64,000 bases of DNA from contig CM060843.1 of NCBI GenBank assembly GCA_030762175.1, positions 119,466,869 through 119,530,868 of the forward strand, given 5' to 3'. The notes under the pieces are model-generated. The model had not been told where the DNA came from and did no database searches. It saw nothing but the letters and a program-made list of their open reading frames with translations. Shown in pieces: positions 43,926-57,500 of this stretch (the stretch's first letter is position 1; each line of letters opens with the position of its first letter). The position numbers and the translations under genes were made by a program. This stretch comes from Metallyticus violacea. Taxonomy: Eukaryota; Arthropoda; Insecta; Mantodea; Metallyticidae.

Positions 43926-44975
43926 GCAATGTTTTGTCGCTGAGGGGCATCATTTTCATCGCCTCTTATAAAACAGGTTAGCGCGATTGTTGTTATATGT
44001 TCTAAATACAATAACATGTTAGGCTTTAATAAAACTATAAATACTAACTTCAAGCGCGAGGACACTTTCTGGTTGCGGCGGCCTCACTTCCCTGTAAGGA
44101 TCTGCAAACAGACGACCAATCCTAACTGTGCATTTAAGGCATATTTAACAAACAAAAGTTTTACATGAATTAGAAATTAATCGTAATGGAACATAGATAT
44201 CAAACTTCGTAGATTGTAGCTCAGTTGTACAAGAGGAAGAGATAGGAATGAAATAATTAAACGAATTCTGCCTTTTTATTAAGAAGAATCGTGTAATTTT
44301 CTTTTCAAGTTGTTAAGAAATTAAATTGTTATTGTATTTATAACATATGCAACGCTTCTGGGATTGTTCTGATTTGATTGACCTACTTAAGCAATAGTTA
44401 CTGAAAGGGTTCTTATAACGTCGATAGCAATTTGAGATATGGTAATTGTGTGCTGCTCCTGGAATATTAACTGTGGCTATGCGACGTCATATAAAATCGA
44501 CCAGTGAAACGAAACAAAATTTTGAATTTCAACTTATCACAGCCCGATATCGCAATCAAATTATCGAAAAGTTTTATCAAATCCGTTTTATCACGCGACG
44601 TGCATTTGTCTTGTCGCCAGAGTAGCCAACTCTAAACCTCCACTATTAATTCCTGAGCAAGCATCACTGACCACTTTTCTGTATTATCAGTAATTGTAAA
44701 ATTAGCTAACTTAATGTATATTCACTTATTGGTGAATTGGTTTTGCGTCAAATCATTTTGTAAATTATGTAACAATAACTGCCTAAGCAACCATAAACCT
44801 TAGTCAACACGTTGTTCGAATGGTGAAATGTTTTCTTTGTTTTGTTTCTTTGTTGATATTAGTAACTTGAACGGTAGCGACTGTAATATTTCACTTTAGT
44901 CTCTTTCGTTCTCATGATTTCTGAATAGATAACTAAGTATAACTGCCAATAATCTGTTGGTGAATTTCAAATATA
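43926..44975. other. No recognisable feature
   Basis: Intron 2; short frames only. Confidence 0.5.
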
Positions 44976-46360
44976 CAGACTGCCAAAAATGCATATACAC
45001 TTTAAGTTAAGAAAAAAACTGTGTTAACATAACAAAACTGAATTCACACAAACTGAAAATGATGAGCACTAATCTTAGACTTTTACAGTTACAACAGTTG
45101 CTCAAAATGCCCACCATCGGCGTCGATACACTTCTGAGTACGTTGAACTACTAATTGAGCAACGTTTGCGAAAGTGTCCTCAGCGATTGCAGCACATGCC
45201 GTTTCAATTTCTTCCCGAAGTGCTGCCAGTGCAGCTAATTTTCTACGGTGTACAACATCCTTAAGAGTTCCCCATAAGTTAAAGTCCAATGGAGTTAAAT
45301 CCGGAGAACGCGGTGGAAACTCAATCGGACCTCTTCGTCCTATCCATTGCCTTGGAAGAATGTCATCAAGGTACGCACGTACATCTCGATGGTAATGTGG
45401 TAGTGCACCATCCTGTTGGAAGTAAATTTCCTCGTTTCCATGGAGTGTATGAAAGGCGGGTAAGACGGATGTGCGTCATGTTCAGGTATACTAGACTAGT
45501 TACTGCTCCTTCAAAAAAGAATGGTCCAATTAGACCCCTAGATGACAACCCACACCATACATTAACTCCAGGTAAATTAACAGCCTTTTCCAAAATGACA
45601 TGTGGATTGTTTGCACACCAGAAGACACAGTTATGCCGGTTAACAATTCCGTTCAACTTAAATTGTGCCTTATCGAACCAAATAGCTTTCCCTACGAAGA
45701 CCATCCTCTTGCACCATGTTCCGAAACCACTCACATTACTGTATTCTCCGATCAGGGTCATCTTCATTTAATGCATGCAAACTTTCAACTTTGCTGCTTT
45801 AATAATACCACTTACGCTGGTTCTGCTAATCCCAGTCTCACGTGCACATTGTTTTGTAGATTTCTGCAGTTAGTGCTCAAAACGTTCTAACCATAGCCGA
45901 GGACGCGGAGCTTGTTGCTGTGCGAAGTCTCCCAGATATGCCATTGTGAACAGCCATGGAGTCTCAAATTTGTCTCGAATGCGTGCAATTGTTACTCTCA
46001 TTGGTGGTTCCGTTCTGTACACACGTCTTCATTGCCTTTGAACTTCAACAACTGTTTTCCAATACTACTTCAAAATTGCTTTCCGCTGTTCAAACGACAA
46101 TCTTGGGTCTATTTTGTTGTAGTAACGCTGGCAATACGTAATGTGAGTCATTTCTGTTTACAGAACATCATACGATAATTTGTTCATTGTTGATTTACGA
46201 TAATCATTGTTGATTTACCTGTCACATAGCAACGCTGTCATAATGTATGTGAGTCACATCTGTTTACATAACACTATACTGCGCATTACGGTTATTTTTC
46301 GATCCAACTTTGAAATATATTAAATAGATGAAAGTGTGTATACATTTTTGGCACCCTCGG
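44976..46360 (-). mobile_element. Mariner-like (DD41D) transposon with TIRs and TA duplication
   Basis: A 1385-bp element with imperfect terminal inverted repeats of about 30 bp (44976-45003, CAGACTGCCAAAAATGC...; 46331-46360, whose complement is CCGAGGGTGCCAAAAATGT...), flanked by TA on both sides (44974-44975 and 46361-46362). It carries one transposase gene on the minus strand. A direct repeat near the transposase start side (GTGAGTCA.TTCTGTTTACA at 46142 and GTGAGTCACATCTGTTTACA at 46250) may be a transposase-binding or duplicated end segment. It lies in intron 2. Confidence 0.85.
45089..45960 (-). pseudogene. DD41D transposase, frameshifted
   Basis: Minus-strand transposase. The N-terminal part is decayed (DFAQQQAPRPRLWLERFEH, then TGISRTSVSGIIKAAKL). 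The catalytic core follows: [28 protein letters not shown] (first Asp near 45672), [19 protein letters not shown], then [20 protein letters not shown] (second Asp codon 45410-45412), PPRSPDLTPLDFNLWGTLKD (third Asp codon 45284-45286). The last two Asp codons are separated by exactly 41 codons, the DD41D arrangement known in rosa-like mariners. One frameshift near 45455 and stops upstream make it inactive. Confidence 0.85.
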
Positions 46361-46362
46361 TA

Positions 46363-48530
46363 TATTACTATTATTCTTATTTCTATTCTTGAAATAGTCC
46401 CAAATCCGTATTTGGCCCTTTGGCCCTTTGGCATTACTGACAATCGACGTTCGTCTGTTGCTAGATGGCTCAAAAAGGATAAGTATTCATAACACTAATG
46501 TATAATTATTACAATATTTTAAGCAAAGTTTACGGGAATTATATTTAAATTATTGTTTTATTCGTGGAATAATAAATATAGGGCCTGAGCTTTCCTAATA
46601 AATGGACAATCTCAGACCCCTTTGTGATATTATTTGTGATAATACTGGCATCTTTCCCTTCTCATGCTTTCTTATTTGATACAGGCAACGTTAAAACGAA
46701 AATTTACAGCATTTTCTTTTAAATTCTTTAATATCCATATGTTTACTGCCACTATGAAGAAAAAGTAATTAAAGGCATAAGGAATCTTTGGATCTTAGTA
46801 CCTTAAGTTAATGCGCATTGGCCTCTTGGAAACGAATAAAAATTGTGAAGGAAATATCGTCTGAAAATATGTAGCAATAGGAGATCAAATCCTGCTTACG
46901 ATGTGGTAACTAAACAGTGCATAATGAACTTTCAATGGCAGCCGCAGAAATGATGAGCCTCAAGGAAGTCTCCTATTGTTGTTATAAAAGCATCAAGTTC
47001 GGAACATTTGCATTTAAATTTTAATGAATAATTATTCATAACTACATTAAACAGATACTGTTTTAAAATATGATTGCAATTGCCCTAAAATATTTTTTAA
47101 AAAATGTTGTATGTTAGTAAAAATTGCGCTAAAATATGTTTGTCTTATCTGCTTATTATTTTGGTTAATTTTAATGTTCACTTTTCAAAATAAGAACCAA
47201 ATATAAAATTATATTTTGCAGATTTTACTGAATGATTAAACCTTTCGAGCGTTTTTTCTGAATAAAACATTACTGGACTTTTGAAAGAAACTGGAGTGTA
47301 TAAAACACTTAAATATATTTTTTAATTTTTATTTTCAGAGAAGTAAATCTTATTTTATTTCAGTTAACGTTTTTAATTTGCATGAAAAAGCCTCTTTTCT
47401 CATTTAATCTCATGAGCAACCCAAGATTCTTTTATCCATACGAATATTAAATTAATATTTTTCATTATTCATTTTAATTATCTATATTTATGCATTAGCA
47501 TGCATTTATTTATATATTTCATGTTTTACATATGTATGAGTATTGTCCTCTTTACTGTCAATGTAATGATTGTAATACTGTCGCTTTAACTTAGGTAATT
47601 ATTACTGTTAGATTGGTAGAGCGGGAGAAAGTCTAATGACCCTTAGCTCTGCCAGAACAATTAAATAAATCAAATTTATCTGAATTGCAGAACTTTTGAT
47701 GATGAACAAATAAACTAGGAAACATGTGTTTAGAAGATCGTTCTCTTATATTACCAGTACTACTAATTAACGTTTAGGAAAGTGGTGTGCGAGAAGAAAT
47801 AAGATTAGACCTAAGGAAGAAAACAACAAGTGTATATTACCTATCGTTTAATGAGAAATGCGATTAACATAAAACTGTACTGCAAGCATCGAGTTAATAA
47901 GCAATGGATTTTGCACAACAAAACAAATTTTGCACTATACATCCACTCACGCGGTGTTTTGACTAGTTAAGTACTAGATGTCGCATCCGGCGGAGTCCGT
48001 ACCCACTTTTAGCTCCACTCAAAACACCCAATGTGTAGCGTATCTTATGCTACAATTTATGCCCTACTCCGACTAAATGAAATTACATCGAGAAAACACA
48101 TTCTCATTGACATGATATTTCACAAGTTCTTATTTTACACGCGTCTATTACACACCTGGTTATTTTCTCTTTAAAACTACTTTTTCACTTATGTTTTATT
48201 TATGAACCAGTATATTAAAGTTGTACACAATATCGTGAAATTTAGCCCTAGAAGGAGGTAACTGATCAGAAAATATCGAAGTAAATTCCCCACGCATACG
48301 ATATGATTCGTATTTAAATTAACGTTTACACACAAACATATGTTACTCTAAGGTAGGGTTTACCCATCTTCGCAAAATAATGCATATTACCATGAGATTA
48401 GCAAGGAACAAGTTCAGAAAATAATAATTAAAGATAAAGACAAAGCGCAGTTTAAGTATGGGCGTTGTCGCATGCAGTACCGAGAGGTCAAATACCTCGT
48501 AGCGAGGTTAATTAAATATTAGGTTATGCC
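46363..48530. other. Intron 2, no recognisable feature
   Basis: AT-rich, short frames only. Confidence 0.5.
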
Positions 48531-48534
48531 TTAC

Positions 48535-48683
48535 CTATCGATGTAAAAGACACCATACTGCGGCGTAGGAGGGTGCTTGAAGACCTGAGGCTCAGTCGAG
48601 TGCTTATACAGTCCTAAATTATACCGGTGACACACCTGTTGCACTCGCCGCAATCTCTCCGCATTCTCTGTTTCAGCTTCTCT
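48535..48683 (-). CDS. Carbohydrate sulfotransferase exon 2 (stem region)
   Basis: Second exon, residues 54 to the split codon 103. It enters in phase 0 after a CCAAAG acceptor and leaves in phase 2 at a strong GTAAGG donor. The protein begins with an acidic/basic helical piece (REAETENAERLRRVQQVC) and ends with YGVFYID. Family members have a poorly conserved stem rich in Arg/Gln followed by a short strand just before the PAPS-binding loop, which fits. The 149-nt length keeps the frame exactly with exon 3, the split codon AG/G giving Arg. The acceptor has only a weak pyrimidine tract; an acceptor 2 nt further in would break the frame. Intron 1 (48684-61843, about 13.2 kb) contains a hAT pseudogene, a SINE and a decayed repeat gene. 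Confidence 0.8.
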
Positions 48684-49489
48684 CTTTGGATACATGAAAT
48701 ATAAAATTGTTTGCTTGATCAATAGCATATAATTTATCATCATAGGAGTATTGATCCCATTAGGTTGTCTAATGGGACCTGTCGGACGGAACTGACATTT
48801 GAATCTGGCTGTTACGAGCGTACCTATCCACTTGTAATGTTGATATTGATAGAAGGTAAGATTTATTTTTAAAATAGCGTTTCAGACCCTTCACACTACC
48901 AAGGCAACACAAGGGGGTGGAGATTAACGAAACAGAGATGAAATTATAATATGATAAATTGAGAAGGAAGCTCTCTAAGCTTAAGTTTGGAGTTCTTCCC
49001 CGAAAATTGCCACTGATGCGGTCTGAGGAAAATTTCGAAAAAAAACCTCAGCAGATTGGTCCTAGAGGGAATCTAAAGGCATACTTTCTGTTCACAAGTT
49101 CATGTCTCAAGACCTTGTTCATATATGTCGCTTTTTGAAGACCCTATTGCTTTGTGAGAGATTCGTGCATTCGAGGCCATTTTCGAAATTTGAATACCTA
49201 TGATACTTCTGATGAAACAGAGTTAACCAAGAGAATTAGTACCGGGATCAACAAATGTGCTTTTTTTTTTAATTTGCGCCGAAACGAAATGATATTATCC
49301 ATATATTTACCATGTTGAATTAAAAGCCTAACCCATTTTTCAGCAGTACCCTCAGATATTAAGTTATTACACTTCTGAAAAGTTCGATACTAGTAGTTTC
49401 ACATACTTAATATCTAACTTAAACATTATACTGAAAATGAAGTATTCTTCAAGCTATATTATATAAAGGCTACTTGCATTTACGTAGTA

Positions 49490-50775
49490 GAGGACAGGAT
49501 TTGCTTTAAAACGCCTTGTCTCTTATGTGTTGTAGTATCTTCTCTTTGTAGGAACCATTAGAAATCACTCATCATGGATGAATCCCATCTTCCTTTATAA
49601 TACTGTTCCATCTGCAAAATGTCTTAATGAAAGCGTTCCCTTTGTTCGTCACTCATTGCATCCAAGCTTTCGGGTAAAAAATCGAAATGAGAATGTAAGA
49701 AGTGAATTTTGAGAGACATCTGCATCCCAAATTCTTCTGCTGTTGAAGGTGACTCTGAATTAGTTCATTTTTTTTCCCCCGCCTTGTTGCCGGGGAACCC
49801 ATTCGCAATGATTCCCATACTACAGGTTGATTTAGTTAATTTTTCTAAAAAACAAAATGGCCACCAATCACTTTTTAATCTTAGGTCCACTCAATGTTTC
49901 TTCTTTTAATTTTGCTCACCCAAACCAGGCAACATTCTTCACAGATATTTGAATCCTTGCCTGTTTTGTCCATATCTTCTTTCACAAAGTTCTTCATAAG
50001 TCCGAAATTAATGTGTAAAGCAGGTAGAAAGGTATTTTATTCATCAACTAAAGGTTTAAATTTTACGTTATGTTGTCTGGGAGTGAAATCTTTTCTTGCC
50101 CATTCCTTGACTATGCAGTGATGTGGGTCACAAAAACACAGAAAACAAAGATATTTAGTGAATCCTTATGCATTTCAATTAAACGACCAATAATTTTAAG
50201 ATCCCCGCAAATATGCCAACAATGGTTTTTCATATTTAATGGCTTCAAGAAAATTTCACATGTATTCTTATGTTTTCAGTGTCCTAGAGGTCGTTCTTTA
50301 ACATAACGGACTTCAAACTAATGTAAAAACATGGATAAACTTCAGAACATGTTACTGAAAATATATATATACACACACACACACATATATATATATAGCA
50401 TAATAAATGCCTATTTCTGTTCCTAAATACAGAAAGATTAGTAGCTTTATCCAGCAACCCCCTTCTTGATGACGAGTTCCGAAAAGCTCGGCCATTTGTT
50501 TAGGTAAGTACAAATCATATACCAGATCGTTGAGTTCCACCTGTGTTATTAAATATAACTTTTTTTCTTCCTCTTCACTTGGAATGTAGATCCCTTAATG
50601 GAGAGGGCTGCATATAATTAGCTCATGATTTGTCAGATTCCAGTTCATCTTTCCATGTAGAAGGAGGGATGAAAACAAATAAGTTTTCTCCATAAGGTAT
50701 TCGCTTATAGCCATAATACTGAATGATTTATAAGAATGCCCAGTTACTTAGTTAAGCAAAAAAGCATCAATCTTC

Positions 50776-50827
<52 letters not shown>

Positions 50828-51050
50828 GCTCTTCATCTTTTGTAACTCACATGGGATAGCACGATTCTGGTCTCCAAGGCCGTAGTTGAAATAAAATGAA
50901 TAGACGGTCTTAACAAGTTTAGGAATTGACCGCCTCTGAGATTTCGGAGTAAACTTAAACACAGTACAGCAAAACCTTTGCTGAACCAACTACAGAGTGA
51001 ATGCCTTATGTTCATTACCAGCCATCCTCTTATCTTTCAAGACATCAACA
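49490..51050 (-). pseudogene. Decayed arthropod dispersed-repeat gene of unknown function
   Basis: Minus-strand remnant with several stops. In order: a degraded start near 51000; LNDLVYDLYLPKQMAELFGT and TRHQEGGCW (50540-50450); HCWHICGDLKIIGRLIEMHK (about 50230-50170); TKYLCFLCFCDPHH, CIVKEWARKDFTPRQHNVKF and PLVDE (50150-50030); ALHINFGLMKNFVK (50020-49980); HSHFDFLPESLDAMSDEQ and ERFH.DILQMEQYYKGRW (49690-49590). I know this protein pattern only as an uncharacterised sequence recurring in arthropod genomes, probably from a mobile element. Two microsatellites interrupt it. Confidence 0.55.
50778..50824. repeat. (TA)n microsatellite
   Basis: About 23 TA units. A shorter AT/AC compound repeat lies at 50360-50398. 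Confidence 0.95.
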
Positions 51051-51245
51051 ATCTTATTTATTCAGTTGGTATAAGTTGGAAATAAAAGAAGCGTTTGTTA
51101 TGTATAAATGGGTATCGATAAAATACGTTTGTTAAAGTGCCCAGAATCCTGGCGTGATGACTAAAATCTTATTTCATATTCCTAATCAGCAAATCAGACT
51201 TGATAATAACCAACATGTTTGTCAGCACCAAACCGTGTTGACTTA

Positions 51246-51247
<2 letters not shown>

Positions 51248-51279
<32 letters not shown>

Positions 51280-51556
51280 TAGTGTTTAACGCCCGTTTTT
51301 ACTACTGAGGCACCACAGGTGGTGGAGACTGATGATATATGTGCGATGAAATGATATTTTGGGAAAGGATATTTTTAAGGAAGGAAGCGTTGCAGGTCTA
51401 AGTTTAGGGCAACTCCCCGGCATTTGTCAGTTATGAGGACTGAGGAAAACCTGGAAAAAAACCCAGTCGGGGAGGACAGTCCTGGTGGGATTCGAACCCC
51501 AGACCTTCCGCTCCCGAGTCCGCGCCTCAACGACTTCGGCCACCCGTGGCGGTGAC
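51248..51556 (-). mobile_element. SINE-B copy, best-preserved head
   Basis: Minus strand. The head at about 51480-51553 reads GGTGGCCGAAGTCGTTGAGG, an A-box-like start, followed by CGGGAGCGGAAGGTCTGGGG and the B box GGTTCGAATCCC. The long arm between the boxes resembles a Leu/Ser-type tRNA with a long variable loop. The body contains TCAGTTATGAGGACTGAGG in the reverse sense. It ends in a 31-nt T-run (A tail). Possible flanking duplication TGACTT...ATC on both sides. Confidence 0.85.
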
Positions 51557-51577
51557 TTGTTATCGACAGCATTGTTT

Positions 51578-51579
51578 AG

Positions 51580-51616
<37 letters not shown>
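51578..51616. repeat. (ATT)n microsatellite
   Basis: About 12 ATT units beside the SINE-B copy, followed by GGTGGTGGTGGGG. Confidence 0.95.
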
Positions 51617-54599
51617 GGTGGTGGTGGGGAAATAAATCCACTTTTCGCGTTTTTTCAAGAAATATTACCAGGCTTGGCGAAATTTGGCCGTAATTGTATT
51701 GACAATTAACAAAATTTACCAGAAATAATAAATAAACAAAACAATTAAAACTTATTAGCTTATTGTTTATATTATGTAATTGTATTTTCCATTACAATTA
51801 CTTTTTAAAAGAGATTAACTCACTTTACAATCGAGTTTTCTTTCATTAACCGTCTCTTGTCATTTACAATCAAATTATATTATGGGATAAAACCTATCTG
51901 TATCAATGAATGAATAAGGAATCGAATTATAAATGTACCAGATTTAATGCTTCAAATTACTATGTGATTCGATTTTCGGCTGTTTACCTGTTTATATTTT
52001 TAACAGCGTGAAACACAACCACAAATCAGGCTGTTTAATTTATATTCTCACAAACTTCTGAAACATTTTCCATTGATAATTAGTGTATTAGATGGATGAA
52101 ATAAATAATTCAAAATGATATATTGCTTATTGTCGTCTTTTGTTGTCATAAGCTTTTCAATTATATTTACAATCAAACAACCAACATTTTCAAACATGAG
52201 TCACGTGTTATACATAAACTACAATTTTCATTGCAGGTGAGATCTACCTAAATCGGCATTTAATTATGGAAAGCCAGATAGTGGACTTAATGTTATAGTT
52301 CGTAAGACACGACTTTAAAACCTATCCAGCAAAGAACCAATACTGGAATAAGGGAATTAATAAGCCAATAATTGAATTGATAAATATACTTATGTAACAA
52401 AATGTGGGGATATTTTTATACTATGGTTATAAAGTGTGCAAATTTCTTTTTTATTAAAAAATTTTTTTGCAAACAACAAATAAATAATTTACCCAAGTGA
52501 GGGTTGTTTCATTCGCATAATTAGTCAGTTAACAGCAAATGTCCCACAAAAATAAAACTTTAATAAAATAATACAAAATAATTATTATATATTTTAATCG
52601 AAAATAATGTGATGTCTCACTATTGTACAACAAACTTAATGTTGGTATTTTTGCTTAAGGATATTTCATTGGTTTCTCAAGAACAATAGTGTGCCTTTTA
52701 CAGTTTTATGCGCCCTTCAGCTATTTATGGACGCTTGTAACATATTGTGTGACACAAGGATATATGGAATGCTATAAACCTCGTTCCTGCTACCAGGGGT
52801 ATACATAAATATCAATATTGGGCAATATTGATAAAAAATTATACAACCTTTAGAGTGACCACCAAATCTTGTACAATTTAATAGTTATAGACATTCAGAA
52901 ATGCAACATCATGGTCATTGCCTGCCTATCAAGGAAATCACACCAAGTAACTCAGGTAAATTTGGGTTATGGTTCTCATGAATGTCTGCTTCCCTTCACA
53001 CTCTAAAAACTTATTTTTTTCTACAATTAACTTTCACAGTCATTACCCCATGTTACTTTTTTCTTTTGAAAGTTCATATTTCACTTTTAAAAACGATACT
53101 GATTTGGGGAAAATACTTTAATCTTACTCGGAAAATTGTTTGCGCTATTAACATAGATTAAAATGTTTTATTTATAAATCAGCTACTTAGTTCACAAAAG
53201 TTCTGTGTCAATTTACACAAACATGAGTCAACAACTGCAAAAGAAGTAAAACTGCATGTATACCGTGTTACCGTTGTGCAAGAATTGAAATCTACTGACG
53301 ATATGAGACTCGGTTACTGTAATTAGATCCAGCAGTTTATTAATGCACATTCAGGAATAATTGCTGCATGTGGTTCTCTAATAACGCCTGGCTCCACCGA
53401 AGTGTGCAATCGATTTTCAGAATATCCGTATTTGGGCATGTGACATTTCTTCACTCTGAAAAAATTAGGTGTAATTTGTTCTGTTGCGACACCGCATTGA
53501 CTCCATCTTCTTAGATACCGCTATGTATGTGGAAATTTAATGAATTTGTAAACCAGTTGGACAAAATATTTCGCAGAATGAAACCACCTGGAATGCCTCC
53601 AATGTAAACATAACTTAAATAGTTTCTTTCTTTGAAAAGAGTGACATTTTGACCTTTAAGGTAGCTTAACCTTACACCGCAAATATCTCCCTAAACTTGC
53701 TGAAAAAAAAACGAGGCAACGGACCCTTGTAGAACTTGAAAAAGAAATAAATAAATAAAAATAAAAACAGAGCACGAAGCTGACGCTATGAATGTCGGTG
53801 TGCTGGTGAGCACCTTCCGAACACAGCGCCTACAGGTATGCCTTAATTATGACTATCACTTTCAATACTTGAGCCAATGAATCAGTGTCTTCAGTGTATG
53901 TGACTGTGTTTTACAGAGGGTCAGAAACAGCAATAAATGTGTACAGGCCAGCACAAACGAATTTCTTACACAAGGCCACTTATGATATTGGCATCCCCAC
54001 CTAGTTTTCAAGGTGTTGGACCTCTTAGATACTGGAACATAAATAATTCATTATGATAATATATTAAGTCACTTATCAATCTTGTAGATTCCATCCAGCG
54101 ATATCCATGATCCACGTTTATTATAATTCAGCTCTCATATATGTTTTTAAACCCAGAATTTTCATTTGCCACGAGGCAGTTATAGTCAAAATATCCAAAT
54201 GTCCTTCATGCTATGTTTGGAAATGTAATTAAAAAATTGCATGGAAGCTTCTATGTGGCTATTATTAATTACTGCTCGTTAAATGCATTAGTGCGTCACA
54301 GAGCTCCTGGTCGTTAACATCACTTTCTTTTGAAGCGTGATCTAGAAGAATTTCTTGAAGGTTAAGACACTTTAATTTTACAGACTAATAAACTGGTAAC
54401 TTTTTAATGTTGTACAAGAATCCACAAACGTCATTGTGCGTATTCAACTGCTTGCATTTTTGCTACATGCAGGATAATGTTGAGTAAAATAGTGTGTGCT
54501 TAGAGATTCATAATTTGATTCATATATAAATTTCCTCTTCTATTTTCATGGATGGTGCTTTATAAAATACAGAATCTATGTTAAGTGCTTCTGCTATAA
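51617..54599. other. Intron 1, no recognisable feature
   Basis: AT-rich DNA; some of 53800-54600 may be further decayed hAT sequence on the minus strand, but nothing could be read with confidence. Confidence 0.45.
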
Positions 54600-57500
54600 T
54601 TTTGCCATGGTAAGAGATGTGATATAATTACAGTCCTTATAATCTTTCTGAAATGCTGCACATTTCTTCATCAGAAAAGCGAAAACATCAAAATCCATGT
54701 CCATCGACTCAAAGAAACTATAAAATCTAAAAAATGTAATGTGCATTTCCAGAGATTTTGTTTCAAACGGGGTTTTTGGGGTGGTTTCAATTTTTCTTGA
54801 ATAGAAAAGCTGGTGTAAGCTGGTAATGAACTGATTTCATACCGTCCATCCAGCACTCCCATCTTGTTTCACAATCATCTTTAAGAGTAAGATGTATGGC
54901 ACTATCCTTAAAGATTTTCCATGTTTTTATTAAACAATAGAAGAGGACAAATACACCAGCGATATGTTTTTCACAAAGGATCAAACAGCATCACACTTAA
55001 TTTAGTAAATGACATCCACAAGGATTAAAGAATGCCCTGAAACTCTTCTCTAGAACTGTTTTTTTGTGTGCATTTTTCATTTCCAATCATGTTGACACCA
55101 TTATTACATATTTCTCCTCTACAGTTGTTGACGTTAAGTCCGCAATTTTCTTCTTACATTTTATAATAGAAATTACTTCCAATACACGAGTTCTATTTTC
55201 AGATCTTTCCACAAAACTAAAGCAATACGGGAAACACTAATTAAATACCATGTTCTAGGTAAGGAACCCCTCTTCTGCTGATCAAATACAAGACAATGAA
55301 TTTCAGCGGGTCACATTAATTTCAATGAACTGGTAAATAACTGTCAGATAGTTGAACTATCTTTTCCAGAAACTCTGTTGTAAGTAGGTATGAACTCTCT
55401 TCTTTCAAGGAACTAATGATCCTTGAATAATATAGACAATAAACGACCTGTTAGATTAGTAGATTGAAATACAGATGTTCTTATTTTTAATTTTGTCTTG
55501 AATAATTTTTATTCAAACATCCCAAGTTTTATCACACTTGACTCACTAGGCACAGATTCGTTGGTGTATTTCTCCAAAAATTGTCTTATTGTAGGAATTT
55601 CGAGCTTCCATAGAGTGATTTCGTTATCCACAAAAACTTTTACACAACCCGAATCCAAAATGTAATTGTTGGCTTAATGTTGCAATTACCATAGGCAGCA
55701 GATAAATCTTATTTCCAATATAAAGTGATTTGTTGAGTTATGAAATATTTCTTTTCGTAGTTCACTGTCTGTTGACATATTTTGCACAGAAGAATTTATC
55801 CATTTGTTGAAAATACTTGGATGTCTGATAGAATGTTGCAATTTAAGACACTCTGAATTTTGGCATGCTACTAGCTTTATAGCCGACAATAAAAATTTAA
55901 AGAAATACAACAAAAACATAAAGTCATTTCATCCTCTGCCGACTCTAGCTGCCGCAGTTATTATTCCATTTAAAGAAAATATGCACTGATTGAAAGGCAA
56001 GCGCAAGTTGTAATTGAAATATTTTGCACTGCGGTGCTCATTGTTGTTTTTAAAGCAAACACATATTGACCGGAAGGCATCGGTACCTCACTTCTGCATA
56101 AATGTATTAAACACACAAGTAGACAATTTTAATATGGACAACAAAGAAAAAGCTAAATTAAGGAAATAAAAGGCATTTATTGCGTATATAAAGCATTTAT
56201 ATGAAAAAAAGTCAGAAAAAGGCCAAAAAGAACTTCGCCTTTTCAGTCACAAATATTTAAATTGTACAGATTCACTTTTAGTAACACATTTAAGTTGTTC
56301 CCGTATCTATTTATCACCATTTGTTTATAACAAATTTTATTTGTGTAACATCTTGCATTTTTGTCTAGAGTTTGGCGATTCATGAACAAACCGTTAATTT
56401 CAACCACTCAAAATAAAAGAATAGTAAAATCAGATGCTACTATACCACGATTCGTTATTCAAAAAACCATTGATTAACCAAGAATGCATGCCCCCCTTCC
56501 TTCTCATTTCTACACACGGCAAAAGATGTATTAGGTATTGTACTAACAATGTAACTTTCGCAACTACGCATGCCACAGGCAATAACTTCAACAGGCTTAC
56601 CTTACAATTTTCCAAAGCGGCTTTCCTTCTCCGACAGGCACTCAGTGGCGACCTTCTTGATGTTTATATTCCTGCTTTCTTCATTTTCAATGGGAAGTAC
56701 AGATATATCTGCGACATTGTACTACACATGTTACTGAATGAGCTCTCTGCATTTGCTGTAGTGATAGGTAAAGAGGAAAAGTTGTAGAACTGTACTCAGC
56801 TGGCAATAACAGGATTTCCAACAATTAATAATTCGGCTAGTTCCTTTATTGTTGAAAGTTTACGAATCTTTTCCACCATGTGGATCGAAAACTAATCAGT
56901 TGCTGGGGAAAAGTAGAAGCATAATATTCGCAAAGGGTGTGGATTTTTTGATCATTTTCTCTTAAGTAAAAGCGCTGAGTTCTGATGGCTGAGCAGCTGA
57001 GATGGCATTCATTCTTTCAAAACGTAAATCAAGCTGGTAAATTATGTCTTGGCAACTGTTAAAAACAAGTATTTGGAACCTTTCTTCTACATTCGTTCGT
57101 CAACTGCCAATTCATTAAAGAACTGCGTTGCCCTATTGTTTTGAAAACAGGGTCTATTTTTCAGGAAGTTGAGATTTTTTTGCTTCCTTTAACAGTATTT
57201 GAAAACTGCTACTTCAACTCCACCATATTATTTTCGGCTTGTTTTAACAGTGATGTGATCATCAAAATATCAACGGACTTTTCTTGTAAATATTGTAAAT
57301 AAACATTGTTGTAATGTACATATTACACTTTAAAATAAGAATAACTACAACCTAAAAGGAATTGAAATCTTTTTTCAGTGCAAGAGTTGCATTTTTTCAA
57401 AAGATTTGTTCTAGTTTAGAAGTATATTCTCAAGGCATATCATCACCTGCCAAAAAAAAACCCACTTTTATAACGCGAATATATTGTCAGATCGTGAAGA

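Noticed and set aside
56434..56787. 117-residue plus-strand frame
   Set aside because: No recognised domain; lies within the unassigned part of hAT remnant 2 and is probably chance.
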